Shown one piece after another: positions 23,950 to 31,669 of a stretch of DNA of 39,660 nt. The first letter of the stretch is position 1. Each line of letters opens with the position of its first letter. The stretch lies in assembly GCA_002394305.1 (NCBI GenBank), contig DGTM01000044.1, forward strand, positions 3,194-42,853, given 5' to 3'. The notes below the pieces were generated by a model. The model was not told the DNA's origin. It saw nothing but the letters and a program-made list of their open reading frames with translations, and searched no databases. The translations under genes and the position numbers were made by a program. The stretch is from Prevotellaceae bacterium UBA4336. Its GTDB lineage: Bacteria > Bacteroidota > Bacteroidia > Bacteroidales > Bacteroidaceae.

Positions 23950-24132
23950 ATGATGAAAAAGACATATATCATCCCCAGTACAAGCGTTGAGCAGGCAGAG
24001 GCCGTGAAGATGCTGGCCGCCAGCATTGTTGGCAAAGTGGACAATAGCGAGGAAATCGGCTATGGCGGTATTGACGAAGACGGCAGTCAGGACCCGTGCG
24101 TGAAGGAAGGCATCTTCGAGTTGGATTTCTAA
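23950..24132 (+). CDS. 60-residue acidic peptide, unknown
   Basis: A short frame 67 nt after the cohesin-like gene, starting ATGATGAAAAAG (either ATG possible). The N-terminus (MKKTYIIPSTSVEQAEAVKML) is leader-like but not a classic signal peptide; the rest is acidic and Gly-rich (EEIGYGGIDEDGSQDPCVKEG) with one Cys. Short proteins starting with a Lys-Lys/Tyr-Ile-Pro pattern are frequent in Prevotella and Bacteroides genomes, often unannotated. It ends the six-gene block. It could be a small secreted peptide, a modified-peptide precursor, or an accessory to the surface proteins; none of these is shown by the sequence. Confidence 0.6.
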   Translation: MMKKTYIIPSTSVEQAEAVKMLAASIVGKVDNSEEIGYGGIDEDGSQDPCVKEGIFELDF

Positions 24133-24565
24133 AAGGTAGACTTTAGGTTATTCAATATGGTGAGACTGCCCGCATTGATATGGCACTCAGAGTATGGTCT
24201 GATTTCACACAGAAACCACTGAAATCACAGAAAGGGCTACGTCATCAACCATTAGCCATACACCTCCAAACAGCAGGATGCTGTATGGGGGCGTATGGTA
24301 TATTCTAACCACGAACCAGCACGTTCCGCCTGCGCCTGAGGCATAGCCGAAGAATTACGAATAGGCTACGCCCAGGCCTAATGGCGTAGCCCTTTCTGCG
24401 ATTTCTGCGGGACAATAATCGTAATTCTTTCTGCACACCAAATGATTTTTTAGTCCCGCAGAAATAGCAGAAATAGCAGAATGGATGAAAAATGGTGTAA
24501 ATCCTGATGCTTACACATTTTTCTTTTTTCTTTATAGGTCTGGCGTATAATTCGGGAATTTTTGT
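24133..24565. other. Intergenic stretch with hairpins, no gene seen
   Basis: No credible coding frame. It holds a strong hairpin at 24256-24298 (CCATAC...GTATGG with inner ACAGCA/TGCTGT), a perfect 9-bp inverted repeat GGCTACGCC/GGCGTAGCC at 24364-24391, and a near-perfect 21-bp inverted repeat (one mismatch) with arms 24393-24413 and 24453-24473 around GATTTCTGCGGGAC. The first hairpin is a candidate transcription stop for the upstream operon, though no long T-run follows; the others look like dispersed repeats. Confidence 0.6.
24256..24298 (+). terminator. Hairpin after the surface-protein operon (possible terminator)
   Basis: CCATACACC pairs with GGGCGTATGG, and ACAGCA with TGCTGT around a GGA loop; the stem can extend outwards with TTAG and CTAA. 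It follows the 60-residue peptide gene by about 120 nt. No poly-T tract follows, so intrinsic termination is uncertain. Confidence 0.4.
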
Positions 24566-24573
24566 TATCTTTG
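24566..24573 (+). promoter_or_regulatory. -7 promoter element of the second AraC gene
   Basis: TATCTTTG matches TAnnTTTG. It lies 50 nt before the ATG at 24624 and downstream of a possible upstream start at 24507, which argues for the later start. No clear -33 box is seen. Confidence 0.6.
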
Positions 24574-24623
24574 CGAAGCGAAGTACCCCTAATTCCCAAT
24601 CTCCGACCCCCAACCCAGCGCCA

Positions 24624-25496
24624 ATGGCTACCAGCAAATACCTGCTCACACACGCATCGGACCACCAGTGGGGCATCATCACAAAGACAGTGGGACTGCA
24701 GGACATAAAGCCCGGCAGCAAGTACCCCCAGGGGGAACATCCCGAGGACTACCTTTTCTTCAACGAAGAAGGACGCACCCTGCGGGAGACGCAGATACTG
24801 TATATCATAAAAGGAAGCGGATGGTTCGTCTCGGCCCACCAGCCCCGGACCGAACTCCACGCGGGCGACTCCGTCATCCTCTACCCCCACGAGTGGCACA
24901 ACTACGCTCCAGACCCCATGACGGGATGGTCGGAAGCTTGGATCGGCTTCACAGGCAGGTTTGCAGGCATGCTCGTGGACAAGTTCTTCCCGGACCGCTC
25001 GCACCCCATCCACCACGTGGGCGTGTCGCAGACGCTCTGTGCCGCCTACGAGAAAGCCTACGAGGTGGCCGAGGACCAGATGCCGGCCTACCAGCAGCAG
25101 CTGGCTGGATATATCGGACTCATCCTCAGCACCATCTACGCCCGCAGCCAGCAGCTGCCCTTCATCGACAACCCCGATACCGTCAGCATCAACTTCGCCA
25201 TAAAACGGATGAGGCAGAGCCTGCATGGCAATCTGAGCATGGAGGACATCGCAGCGGAAGCCGGCATGAGCTACTCCAAGTTCCGGAAGCAGTTCAAGAG
25301 CCACACAGGGTTCCCGCCTGCACAATACTTCCTCCGGCTGAAGATGGAGCGGGCCAAGGACTACCTGCTCAGCACATCCGTCTCCTGCAAGGAGATTGCC
25401 TACCGCCTGGGCTTCGACTCCGCCTCCTACTTCAACAAGATGTTCCGTCTCTATCAAGGGCTGACACCGATGGACTACCGCAACGCGGGAGGCTGA
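24624..25496 (+). CDS. AraC-family transcriptional regulator (copy 2)
   Basis: A 290-residue AraC/XylS-type regulator with the same layout as the gene at 11324: cupin-like sensor then double helix-turn-helix. DNA is nearly identical to copy 1 from the ATG to about base 430 (only a few substitutions), then differences increase; in the DNA-binding half, changes include QNLQYN to QSLHGN, GTTLSCKEIAF to STSVSCKEIAY and the extreme C-terminus. So both should sense the same ligand but may bind different sites. The start matches the first base shared by the two copies. The gene is convergent with the outer-membrane-protein gene. Confidence 0.93.
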   Translation: MATSKYLLTHASDHQWGIITKTVGLQDIKPGSKYPQGEHPEDYLFFNEEGRTLRETQILYIIKGSGWFVSAHQPRTELHAGDSVILYPHEWHNYAPDPMTGWSEAWIGFTGRFAGMLVDKFFPDRSHPIHHVGVSQTLCAAYEKAYEVAEDQMPAYQQQLAGYIGLILSTIYARSQQLPFIDNPDTVSINFAIKRMRQSLHGNLSMEDIAAEAGMSYSKFRKQFKSHTGFPPAQYFLRLKMERAKDYLLSTSVSCKEIAYRLGFDSASYFNKMFRLYQGLTPMDYRNAGG

Positions 25497-25543
25497 GAAC
25501 AGGACGAGGATGTCCTGACAATTCGCAGTTTTGACCGTCTGAG

Positions 25544-25591
25544 AATCGCGTATTTGCAGCCTTTCCGCGCCGAGCTCGCAAATACGCGATT
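25544..25591. terminator. Perfect 14-bp hairpin, likely terminator of the second AraC gene
   Basis: Arms 25544-25557 and 25578-25591 are exact complements with a 20-nt loop; T-rich sequence follows on the plus strand. It lies 47 nt after the AraC stop codon. Confidence 0.5.
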
Positions 25592-25646
25592 TTCGTGCTG
25601 TTTCGTATCTTGCCGTCTGACAACGACTTACAACGGAGCTAAACAA

Positions 25647-25695
25647 AAATCGGGCCGCAAAACCATGGAAAAGTACCTGTTTTGCGGTCCGATTT
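25647..25695. repeat. 17-bp inverted repeat between convergent genes
   Basis: Arms 25647-25663 and 25679-25695 differ by one base and enclose a 15-nt loop. It is a candidate bidirectional terminator or a dispersed palindromic element. Confidence 0.65.
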
Positions 25696-25886
25696 GACGT
25701 GTGAAATCGCCCGAAAGGACGTGTCGTGATGAAATAAGCGCCCTGCGCTTCCGGCGGAAGCCCCGTGGCGTGTCGGTCGGAAGACCGTGCCGCGACGTCA
25801 ATTTTGCCGTTTCGAGCGACACGGAAGCACGTTTTCTCTCTATTTTACATCAAAACAGAGATGAACTTTTGTAAAGTTCCTTCCAC

Positions 25887-28800
25887 TTAGAACCTTCCGC
25901 CTCGGCCACCGCCGCCGCCACCCCAGCCTCGGCCGCCGCCCCAGCCGCCTTGACCGCCGCCACCAAAGCCTGCGGCACGGGCTTCCTTGTTGCCCATGAG
26001 GTTGAAGCGGTAGATGAGGTGCACCATGACGTAGCTGTGGATGGCGTTGGTCCATGTGTCGCTGCGGTTCGTGGCGCTGTAGTTGCGGTTGATGCTCGAG
26101 CGCTCGCGCAGGATATCGTACCATTGCACGCTGACCGTGGCGTTCTTCTGCTTCAGGAAGTTCTGGCTGAGCTGAGCGTTCCAGATAAGCTCGTTGGTGT
26201 TCATCGAGGCGTCGTCGTAGCCGCGGCGGCTCTGCTGCGAGATGTCGCTGCTGAACTGCATGTCCCAAGGCATGTTGATGACGATGTTGCCGCCATAGTT
26301 GAAGAACCAGGTGTCGCGGTTGCCGGTCGTCTGCATGTCGTTGCGAGCGTGCTGATAGTTCATGCCGCCGTTCACGCCCACCTCGATGAGGTCGTTGCGG
26401 TAGCTGAGCCTGAGGCTTTCGCCCAGGTCGGTGCTCTTGGTGGTGGCCTTGCGGAGCAGTCCGCTCTCGTCCATGTAGCGGAAGAGCCCGCTCATGTCCA
26501 CCTGTGGCAGCAGATAGTGCATGGCGCCGGCATCGAGGTCGCTGCTGATGTAGCCCACGTTGTTGGCGTGGTTGATGCTTTGGCTCCAATTGAGGTTGAC
26601 GTGCTTGCCCTTGTCGAGGGCGGTATTAAAGCCCATCCACGTCCTCAGGTTCCAGCCTCCGCTGATGTTCATGGGGCGGCTGTAGCTGATGCCGGATGCG
26701 GTGTCGTAGATGGTGGCGTTGGAGATGGCGCGACGCGTCATGCCTCCCCACAGACCGCCGTACCAGCCCATCTGACGCTCGGCGATGTAGTTGTTATACT
26801 CGACGTTGAAGTTGTCGTTCCACGAGCTCTTCAGTCCGGCATTACCCGTGCTGATGTAGAGGGGATTGCTGTTGTCCATTACCTCGATAAGGTTAGTCAT
26901 CGATGGCTCGGACATACGGCCGTTGTAGCGGACGCGCAGCTGGCTGGTGTTCGATATCTTCCATCGGAAGTTGAGGCGCGGGGACCAGTTCTGCACGTGG
27001 CGCACCGTGTCGATGTGCACGCCGCGTTTCTCGTACTCCATAGCCGTGCGCTGCGGCTCGAAGTTCACACCCATGTTGAAGTTGAACTCCTGTCCGTTCT
27101 CGCGCTTGCTGTTGTGGCGGAGCATGAGGTTGACGCGCTGGTTGAACTCCTTGTACGTGGCGTACTGGCTGTTCTGTGCGTCGCGCGTCAGCTGCGAGAG
27201 GTCGATGCCGAGGCTTTGGAACGTCATGCCCTGGTATGTCCCGTTGTAGAGGTCGACGGCCGTAACGTCGGTCAGGCCCTTTTCCTGCAGGGCATCCTCC
27301 AGCTTATCGTAGATCATCATCTCGCGGTCGCTGTCCTGGAAGCGGTACTGCCCTTGGTAGCTGAGCTGCACGACGGTTCCCTTCAGTATGGGTTCGGTGT
27401 AGCTGACGCGGCCCTGGACGCTGTAGTTCTTCGAGGGCGACATGGTGTTCTGGTAGTTGGCGGTCAGGTTGTCGGTGGCTCGCTGGTAGTACCTCACCAT
27501 CGAACGGCTGTAGGACTTGTTGTCCGACTCGCTGTACGAGCCTTCCACGTTGAAGGTGAGGTTGCGTCCGGGCACTACGATGCGCCGGTTGACCTGCAGC
27601 TCGCCGTTGATGTTGTTGCTGTAGCTGTTGCCGTCGTTCAGGCGCTCGTTGCCGTTCACGCGGATGCCGTTCGGGTCGCTCCACGTTCCGTACTCCTCGA
27701 CGGGGTCGGTCAGGCCGGCCTCAAAGGGACTCTGGTTGAACGTGACGCTATGGCTGTGCGAGGTGCTGTTGCCGTTGGAGTGGCTGAAGTTGGGACGGAA
27801 CAGAATGTTGGTCATGCTGTCGGGGAACCACTCGAGGCGGAAGTTGGCATTGACGTTCTGCCCCCAGTTCGTACCCTGGTTCTTGGAGTTGGAGAACTGG
27901 CTGACGCCCGAGGGGAGGAACATCTCGCTGTTGGTGCGGGTCTGCGACTCGCTGTCGCTGCTGCTGTAGCGCACGTTGCCGCCCACCTTCAGCAGGCCTG
28001 CCGAGTAGTCGGGCTTGCCGTTCTCCCAGGCAAAGGTCACGCCGCCCATCGTACTGGTGGTGATGCCGTTGCCTCCCCCGCCCCAGCGTCCGCCGAAGTC
28101 GTTCACGTTGTTGCGGCTGCCAATGACGGACAGGTAGCTGTTGTCCATGAAGCGGTTCACGTTGGCCTTGCCCGAATAGCGGTCCTCGGTGCCGTAGGCT
28201 CCGTCGAAATTGCCTACCCAGCCGTCCTTCATGCCCTTCTTGACGGAGAGGTCGAGCACGGTCTCCTCCTCGCCGTCGTCAATGCCTGTGATGCGTGTAT
28301 AGTCGCTCTTCTTGTCGTACGACTTGAGCTTCTTGATGAGCTTCGACGGCAGGTTCTTCATCGCCATCTTCGTGTCGTTCTGGAAGTATTCCTTGCCGTC
28401 GACCATTATCTTCGAGACGCTCTTGCCGTTGATCTTGATGTTGCCGTCGTCGTCAATCTCGGCTCCGGGAAGCTTCTTGACGAGTTCCTCCAGCATCGAA
28501 CCTTCGGGCAGACGGTAGGCATCGGCGTTGAAGATGAACGTGTCCGCCTTCATCTCCACCTGAGCCAGCTTTGCCGTCACCTCGGCTTCCTTCAGCACCT
28601 TGCTGTTCTCCTCGAGGGTGATGCTTCCGAGATTGACAGACTTACCTCCTTTCGGCAGCGTTATGTTGCGGTAATACGTCTGGAAGCCCATGTAGCTGAC
28701 ACGGAAGATGTAGTTGCCGGCCTTGACGGCAGGGAGTTTGAACTTGCCCTCGAGGTCGGACGACACGCCGGAGGCCTGTGCGCTGTCCTTCGGCTGGAGC

Positions 28801-28934
28801 AGCACGACGGACGCTCCGGCCAGAGGCTCGTTGAGTGCGCCGTCCATAACAAGTCCGCTGACAGTTACTTTCTGCGCCATTGCCACAAGCGAGCATAGGC
28901 AAAGTATGATAAGCGTTGAGAATCTGCGTTCCAT
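25887..28934 (-). CDS. Outer-membrane beta-barrel protein (TonB-receptor-like) with Gly/Arg-rich C-terminus
   Basis: A 1015-residue protein with a signal peptide (residues 1-20, ending AMAQ). Residues about 23-110 are a carboxypeptidase-regulatory-like domain (VSGLVMDGALNEPLAGASVV), then a plug-like region (LPEGSMLEELVKKLPGAEID, KINGKSVSKIMVDGKEYF, about 140-190), then a long beta-rich barrel typical of the outer-membrane beta-barrel family. No SusD partner is nearby. The C-terminus is unusual: ARAAGF followed by about 25 Gly/Trp/Arg residues ending RGGRF, instead of the usual closing aromatic strand. That tail is duplicated at 12207. The start at 28934 is chosen for its signal peptide; an upstream extension would run into the dihydroorotase gene. 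It lies 74 nt after dihydroorotase on the same strand. Confidence 0.9.
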   Translation of the reverse strand: MERRFSTLIILCLCSLVAMAQKVTVSGLVMDGALNEPLAGASVVLLQPKDSAQASGVSSDLEGKFKLPAVKAGNYIFRVSYMGFQTYYRNITLPKGGKSVNLGSITLEENSKVLKEAEVTAKLAQVEMKADTFIFNADAYRLPEGSMLEELVKKLPGAEIDDDGNIKINGKSVSKIMVDGKEYFQNDTKMAMKNLPSKLIKKLKSYDKKSDYTRITGIDDGEEETVLDLSVKKGMKDGWVGNFDGAYGTEDRYSGKANVNRFMDNSYLSVIGSRNNVNDFGGRWGGGGNGITTSTMGGVTFAWENGKPDYSAGLLKVGGNVRYSSSDSESQTRTNSEMFLPSGVSQFSNSKNQGTNWGQNVNANFRLEWFPDSMTNILFRPNFSHSNGNSTSHSHSVTFNQSPFEAGLTDPVEEYGTWSDPNGIRVNGNERLNDGNSYSNNINGELQVNRRIVVPGRNLTFNVEGSYSESDNKSYSRSMVRYYQRATDNLTANYQNTMSPSKNYSVQGRVSYTEPILKGTVVQLSYQGQYRFQDSDREMMIYDKLEDALQEKGLTDVTAVDLYNGTYQGMTFQSLGIDLSQLTRDAQNSQYATYKEFNQRVNLMLRHNSKRENGQEFNFNMGVNFEPQRTAMEYEKRGVHIDTVRHVQNWSPRLNFRWKISNTSQLRVRYNGRMSEPSMTNLIEVMDNSNPLYISTGNAGLKSSWNDNFNVEYNNYIAERQMGWYGGLWGGMTRRAISNATIYDTASGISYSRPMNISGGWNLRTWMGFNTALDKGKHVNLNWSQSINHANNVGYISSDLDAGAMHYLLPQVDMSGLFRYMDESGLLRKATTKSTDLGESLRLSYRNDLIEVGVNGGMNYQHARNDMQTTGNRDTWFFNYGGNIVINMPWDMQFSSDISQQSRRGYDDASMNTNELIWNAQLSQNFLKQKNATVSVQWYDILRERSSINRNYSATNRSDTWTNAIHSYVMVHLIYRFNLMGNKEARAAGFGGGGQGGWGGGRGWGGGGGGRGGRF

Positions 28935-29008
28935 ATTTATTCTGTTTCTGTTTGCTAATACCTGTTCGTACCGTGTTAAACACTTAGACAAGGATTTCTC
29001 TAAAAGGT

Positions 29009-30352
29009 TTATTCCAGATGCCCGAAAACTATGGGTTGCCCTTCGGGAGGGGGCAGGATGGACGTGCCGTTCCATACAAGATGGCCGCCCACCCAGGTCT
29101 TCTCCACCTGCCACTTCAGGGTGCGGCCCTCCAGGGGGCTCCACCCGCAGCGGCTCTCGATGCAGTCCTTCGAGGGCGTCCACGGCCCCCGTCTCACCAA
29201 GGTCAGGTCGGCCCAGTAGCCTTCGCGTATGAAGCCGCGCTCGGGGATGCGGTAGAGGCGGGCAGGATTGTGGCACATCAGTTCCACTGCACGCTCCAGG
29301 CTGAGCACGCCTTCGTCCGCGAGGGTGAGCACGGCCGGCAGGGAGAACTGCACCATCGGCATGCCGCTCATGGCCCGCAGTCCGCCCTCCTTCTCGCTGA
29401 GCAGGTGGGGCGCGTGGTCGGTGGCAATGGTGCGGATGCGTCCATCGCTCAGGGCCCGGCGCAAGGCGTCGCGGTCGGCCCGCGTCTTGATGGCCGGGTT
29501 GCACTTGATGAGGGCGCCAAGCGTCTCGTAGTCCTTGTCGGTAAAGAGCAGATGCGGCACGCAAGCCTCTGCCGTGATGCGTTCATTCCCAGGTTCGAAG
29601 AGGTCCAGCTCCTCGGCGGTCGTGATATGGGCCACGTGCAGACGTGCCCCTTCCTCCTTGGCAAGACGGACGGCAAGGCGCGAACTGTTGAGGCATGCTT
29701 CGTGATCGCGGATGAGGGAATGAAGACTCACCGGAAGTTCATCCTTCATTGACTTCGTCGAGCTAAAGCTTCTTAATTCTTCATTCTGCTTGATGCGATT
29801 GGTGTCCTCGCAGTGCGTCACTATCAGGGTCGGCGATTCGCGGAAGATGCGGTGGAGCACCTCTTCGCGGTCCACGAGCATATTCCCCGTGCTGCTGCCC
29901 ATGAAGAGCTTCACACCGGGGGATTGCGTCACGTCGAGCCGACGTATTTCTTCGATGTTGTCGTTTGTGGCACCGAGAAAGAAGCCATAATTCACGTAGC
30001 AGCGTCCGCGGGCCATCGCATAGCGTTCGTGCAGGAGCTGGAGCGTCGTGGTCTGCGGCACGACGTTCGGCATGTCGAGCACCGTCGTGACGCCGCCACG
30101 GGCCGCAGCGCGTGTCTCGGTCTGCATGTCGGCCTTGTGCGTCAGGCCCGGCTCCCGCATGTGCACATGTCCGTCGATGACGCCGGGGAGGAGCAGCGCA
30201 CCGTCAGCCTCCACCACCTCGTCGCCGCTCTGGACAGGCAGCTCGCGGCCACACGCAATCTGTGCGATACGTCCGTCCTCGATACGCACGGAACCTTCGC
30301 ATTGTTTGCCCTCGAGGGCGATAGTTGCCCCCTGAATGACAGTCCCCTTCAT
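29009..30352 (-). CDS. pyrC: Dihydroorotase (class I)
   Basis: A 447-residue amidohydrolase, of normal length. It cyclises carbamoyl-aspartate to dihydroorotate in pyrimidine synthesis, in the cytoplasm. Metal-site motifs are clear: DGHVHMREPG (His 62 and 64), TLIVTHCED (His 180), LHVAHIT (His 239 and 242) and IATDHAPH (Asp 312). LFMGSSTGNM and the closing NPARLY motif also fit. Residues about 188-205 (KQNEELRSFSSTKSMKDE) differ from what is usual after HCED and are encoded by DNA resembling an AT-rich intergenic phrase (ATTCTTCATTCT), so a small in-frame insertion is possible. A promoter at 30381-30388 precedes it. Confidence 0.93.
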   Translation of the reverse strand: MKGTVIQGATIALEGKQCEGSVRIEDGRIAQIACGRELPVQSGDEVVEADGALLLPGVIDGHVHMREPGLTHKADMQTETRAAARGGVTTVLDMPNVVPQTTTLQLLHERYAMARGRCYVNYGFFLGATNDNIEEIRRLDVTQSPGVKLFMGSSTGNMLVDREEVLHRIFRESPTLIVTHCEDTNRIKQNEELRSFSSTKSMKDELPVSLHSLIRDHEACLNSSRLAVRLAKEEGARLHVAHITTAEELDLFEPGNERITAEACVPHLLFTDKDYETLGALIKCNPAIKTRADRDALRRALSDGRIRTIATDHAPHLLSEKEGGLRAMSGMPMVQFSLPAVLTLADEGVLSLERAVELMCHNPARLYRIPERGFIREGYWADLTLVRRGPWTPSKDCIESRCGWSPLEGRTLKWQVEKTWVGGHLVWNGTSILPPPEGQPIVFGHLE

Positions 30353-30380
30353 ATATATATAATATGTGTTCTTTGGGCTG

Positions 30381-30412
30381 CAAAGTTAGCGCAATGCCGC
30401 CACATATCCAAA
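30381..30412 (-). promoter_or_regulatory. Promoter of the dihydroorotase gene
   Basis: On the minus strand TAACTTTG (plus CAAAGTTA, 30381-30388) with TTTG (plus CAAA, 30409-30412) 20 bp upstream. The ATG at 30352 follows by 28 nt. Confidence 0.75.
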
Positions 30413-30449
30413 ACTTCCTTGATTATTTAACATTTCTTTGCCCGCCGCG

Positions 30450-30520
30450 TCTTTTAACACTTCAACCCTTCATCCTTTCAACTCTTTTAACCTTTTAACT
30501 TTTCAACCTTTTAACCTTTT
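30450..30520. repeat. Pyrimidine-rich short tandem repeat upstream of asparaginase
   Basis: Degenerate repeats of the type CTTTTAAC and CTTTCAAC run up to the asparaginase promoter. The plus strand is almost all C and T with regular AA steps. It lies between two divergent promoters, so it could affect both. Confidence 0.65.
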
Positions 30521-30524
30521 TTCG

Positions 30525-30532
30525 TACCTTTG
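30525..30532 (+). promoter_or_regulatory. -7 promoter element of the asparaginase gene
   Basis: TACCTTTG fits TAnnTTTG. A possible TTG start at 30530 overlaps this box and cannot be used if the box is real, which supports the ATG at 30557. Confidence 0.65.
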
Positions 30533-30556
30533 CAGAAAATTCACGTACACGACACT

Positions 30557-31597
30557 ATGACGGACAAAGCAAAAGTGCTGCTGATATACACCGGCGGGAC
30601 CATCGGCATGCACCGCAACCCGCACACCGGGGCGCTGGAACCCTTCGACTTCGACGGGCTCCTGCAGAATGTTCCCGAACTGAAGCTGCTGGACACCCAC
30701 ATAGAGGCCTGTCAGTTCCAGCCGCCAATCGACAGCAGCGACATGTCGCCAAAGCTCTGGACGAGGCTGAGCCACGTGATAGCCGACCGCTACGACCAGT
30801 TCGACGGCTTCGTCGTGCTGCACGGCACCGACACGATGGCCTACACCGCCTCGGCTCTCTCGTACATGCTGGAGAACCTGACCAAACCCGTCATCTTCAC
30901 CGGCAGCCAGCTCCCCATCGGCCAGCTCCGCACCGACGGCAAGGAGAACCTCATCACTTCCATCGAGATAGCCTCGGCCCGGGACAGCGAGGGGCACGCC
31001 AGGGTGCCGGAAGTGGGCATCTTCTTCGGCGGACACCTGCTGCGTGGCAACCGCACCACCAAGCAGAGTGCCGACGAGTTCAATGCCTTCGAGTCGTTCA
31101 ACTACCCCCACCTGGTGGATGCCGGCGTGAACATCGTCTACCACAGCGAGCGCATCCTCCAGCCCGACTGGAACCGCCCCATGAAGCCCCACTTCCGCCT
31201 GGACAACAACGTCATCATCTTCTCGCTCTTCCCGGGCATCCGCGAGGACCTCATCCGCCACATCATCCACACGCCCAACCTGAAGGCCATCGTCATGCGG
31301 ACCTTCGGCTCGGGCAACGCTCCGCGCAACCCGTGGCTGCTCAGCGCCCTGAAGGAGGGGACACGCAATGGCAAGGTAATCGTCAACATCAGCCAGTGCA
31401 TGCAGGGCTGCGTGGAGATGGACCGCTACGACACGGGCTTCCAACTGAAGGAGGCAGGCGTCGTGAGCGGCTACGACTCGACGGTGGAGAGCGCCGTCAC
31501 CAAGCTGATGTTCCTGCAGTCGCACTACGACGACCCCGAGCAAGTGCGCAGTCTGATGAACCAGAGCATCCGCGGAGAGATAACGTTGGCCTCCTGA
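30557..31597 (+). CDS. ansA: Type I (cytoplasmic) L-asparaginase
   Basis: A 346-residue asparaginase, which hydrolyses asparagine to aspartate and ammonia. Both catalytic threonine motifs are visible: YTGGTIGMH (Thr 12 and Thr 15) and VVLHGTDTMAYTA (His 89 to Asp 92). GSQLPIGQLRTDGKENL and FGSGNAP also match the family. No signal peptide is present, which fits the type I enzyme. It is divergent from dihydroorotase and has its own promoter. I start at ATG 30557 because the alternative TTG lies inside the -7 box. Confidence 0.93.
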   Translation: MTDKAKVLLIYTGGTIGMHRNPHTGALEPFDFDGLLQNVPELKLLDTHIEACQFQPPIDSSDMSPKLWTRLSHVIADRYDQFDGFVVLHGTDTMAYTASALSYMLENLTKPVIFTGSQLPIGQLRTDGKENLITSIEIASARDSEGHARVPEVGIFFGGHLLRGNRTTKQSADEFNAFESFNYPHLVDAGVNIVYHSERILQPDWNRPMKPHFRLDNNVIIFSLFPGIREDLIRHIIHTPNLKAIVMRTFGSGNAPRNPWLLSALKEGTRNGKVIVNISQCMQGCVEMDRYDTGFQLKEAGVVSGYDSTVESAVTKLMFLQSHYDDPEQVRSLMNQSIRGEITLAS

Positions 31598-31669
31598 CAC
31601 CTGTCCGCTATCGGCATGACGGTTACCGGGCCATGACAGCCGACGGCCTGCGCGAACGATATTGTTCCC

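Larger units (their letters stand above)
25497..25886. other. Intergenic stretch of stacked hairpins between convergent genes
   Basis: No coding frame is convincing. It contains a perfect 14-bp inverted repeat AATCGCGTATTTGC/GCAAATACGCGATT (25544-25591), a 17-bp inverted repeat with one mismatch AAATCGGGCCGCAAAAC/GTTTTGCGGTCCGATTT (25647-25695), and smaller stems such as GGTC-GGAA-GACC near 25769-25780. These may end transcription from both sides. None of this DNA is present between the first AraC copy and its outer-membrane-protein tail. Confidence 0.75.

Noticed and set aside
24250..24310. Integron attC site
   Set aside because: The hairpin is suggestive, but the conserved core sites GTTRRRY/RYYYAAC and an integrase are absent.
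24507..24623. 39-residue N-terminal extension of the second AraC protein
   Set aside because: A -7 promoter box at 24566-24573 lies inside it, and homology to copy 1 begins exactly at the later ATG.
25950..28898. A 982-codon plus-strand frame opposite the outer-membrane-protein gene
   Set aside because: Same antisense shadow effect; no domain, signal peptide or promoter.
25887..28934. SusC of a polysaccharide utilisation locus
   Set aside because: No SusD-type gene is adjacent and the barrel fits the general outer-membrane beta-barrel family better.
28935..29564. N-terminal extension of the outer-membrane protein to 29564
   Set aside because: It would overlap dihydroorotase in another frame; the internal ATG at 28934 gives a proper signal peptide.
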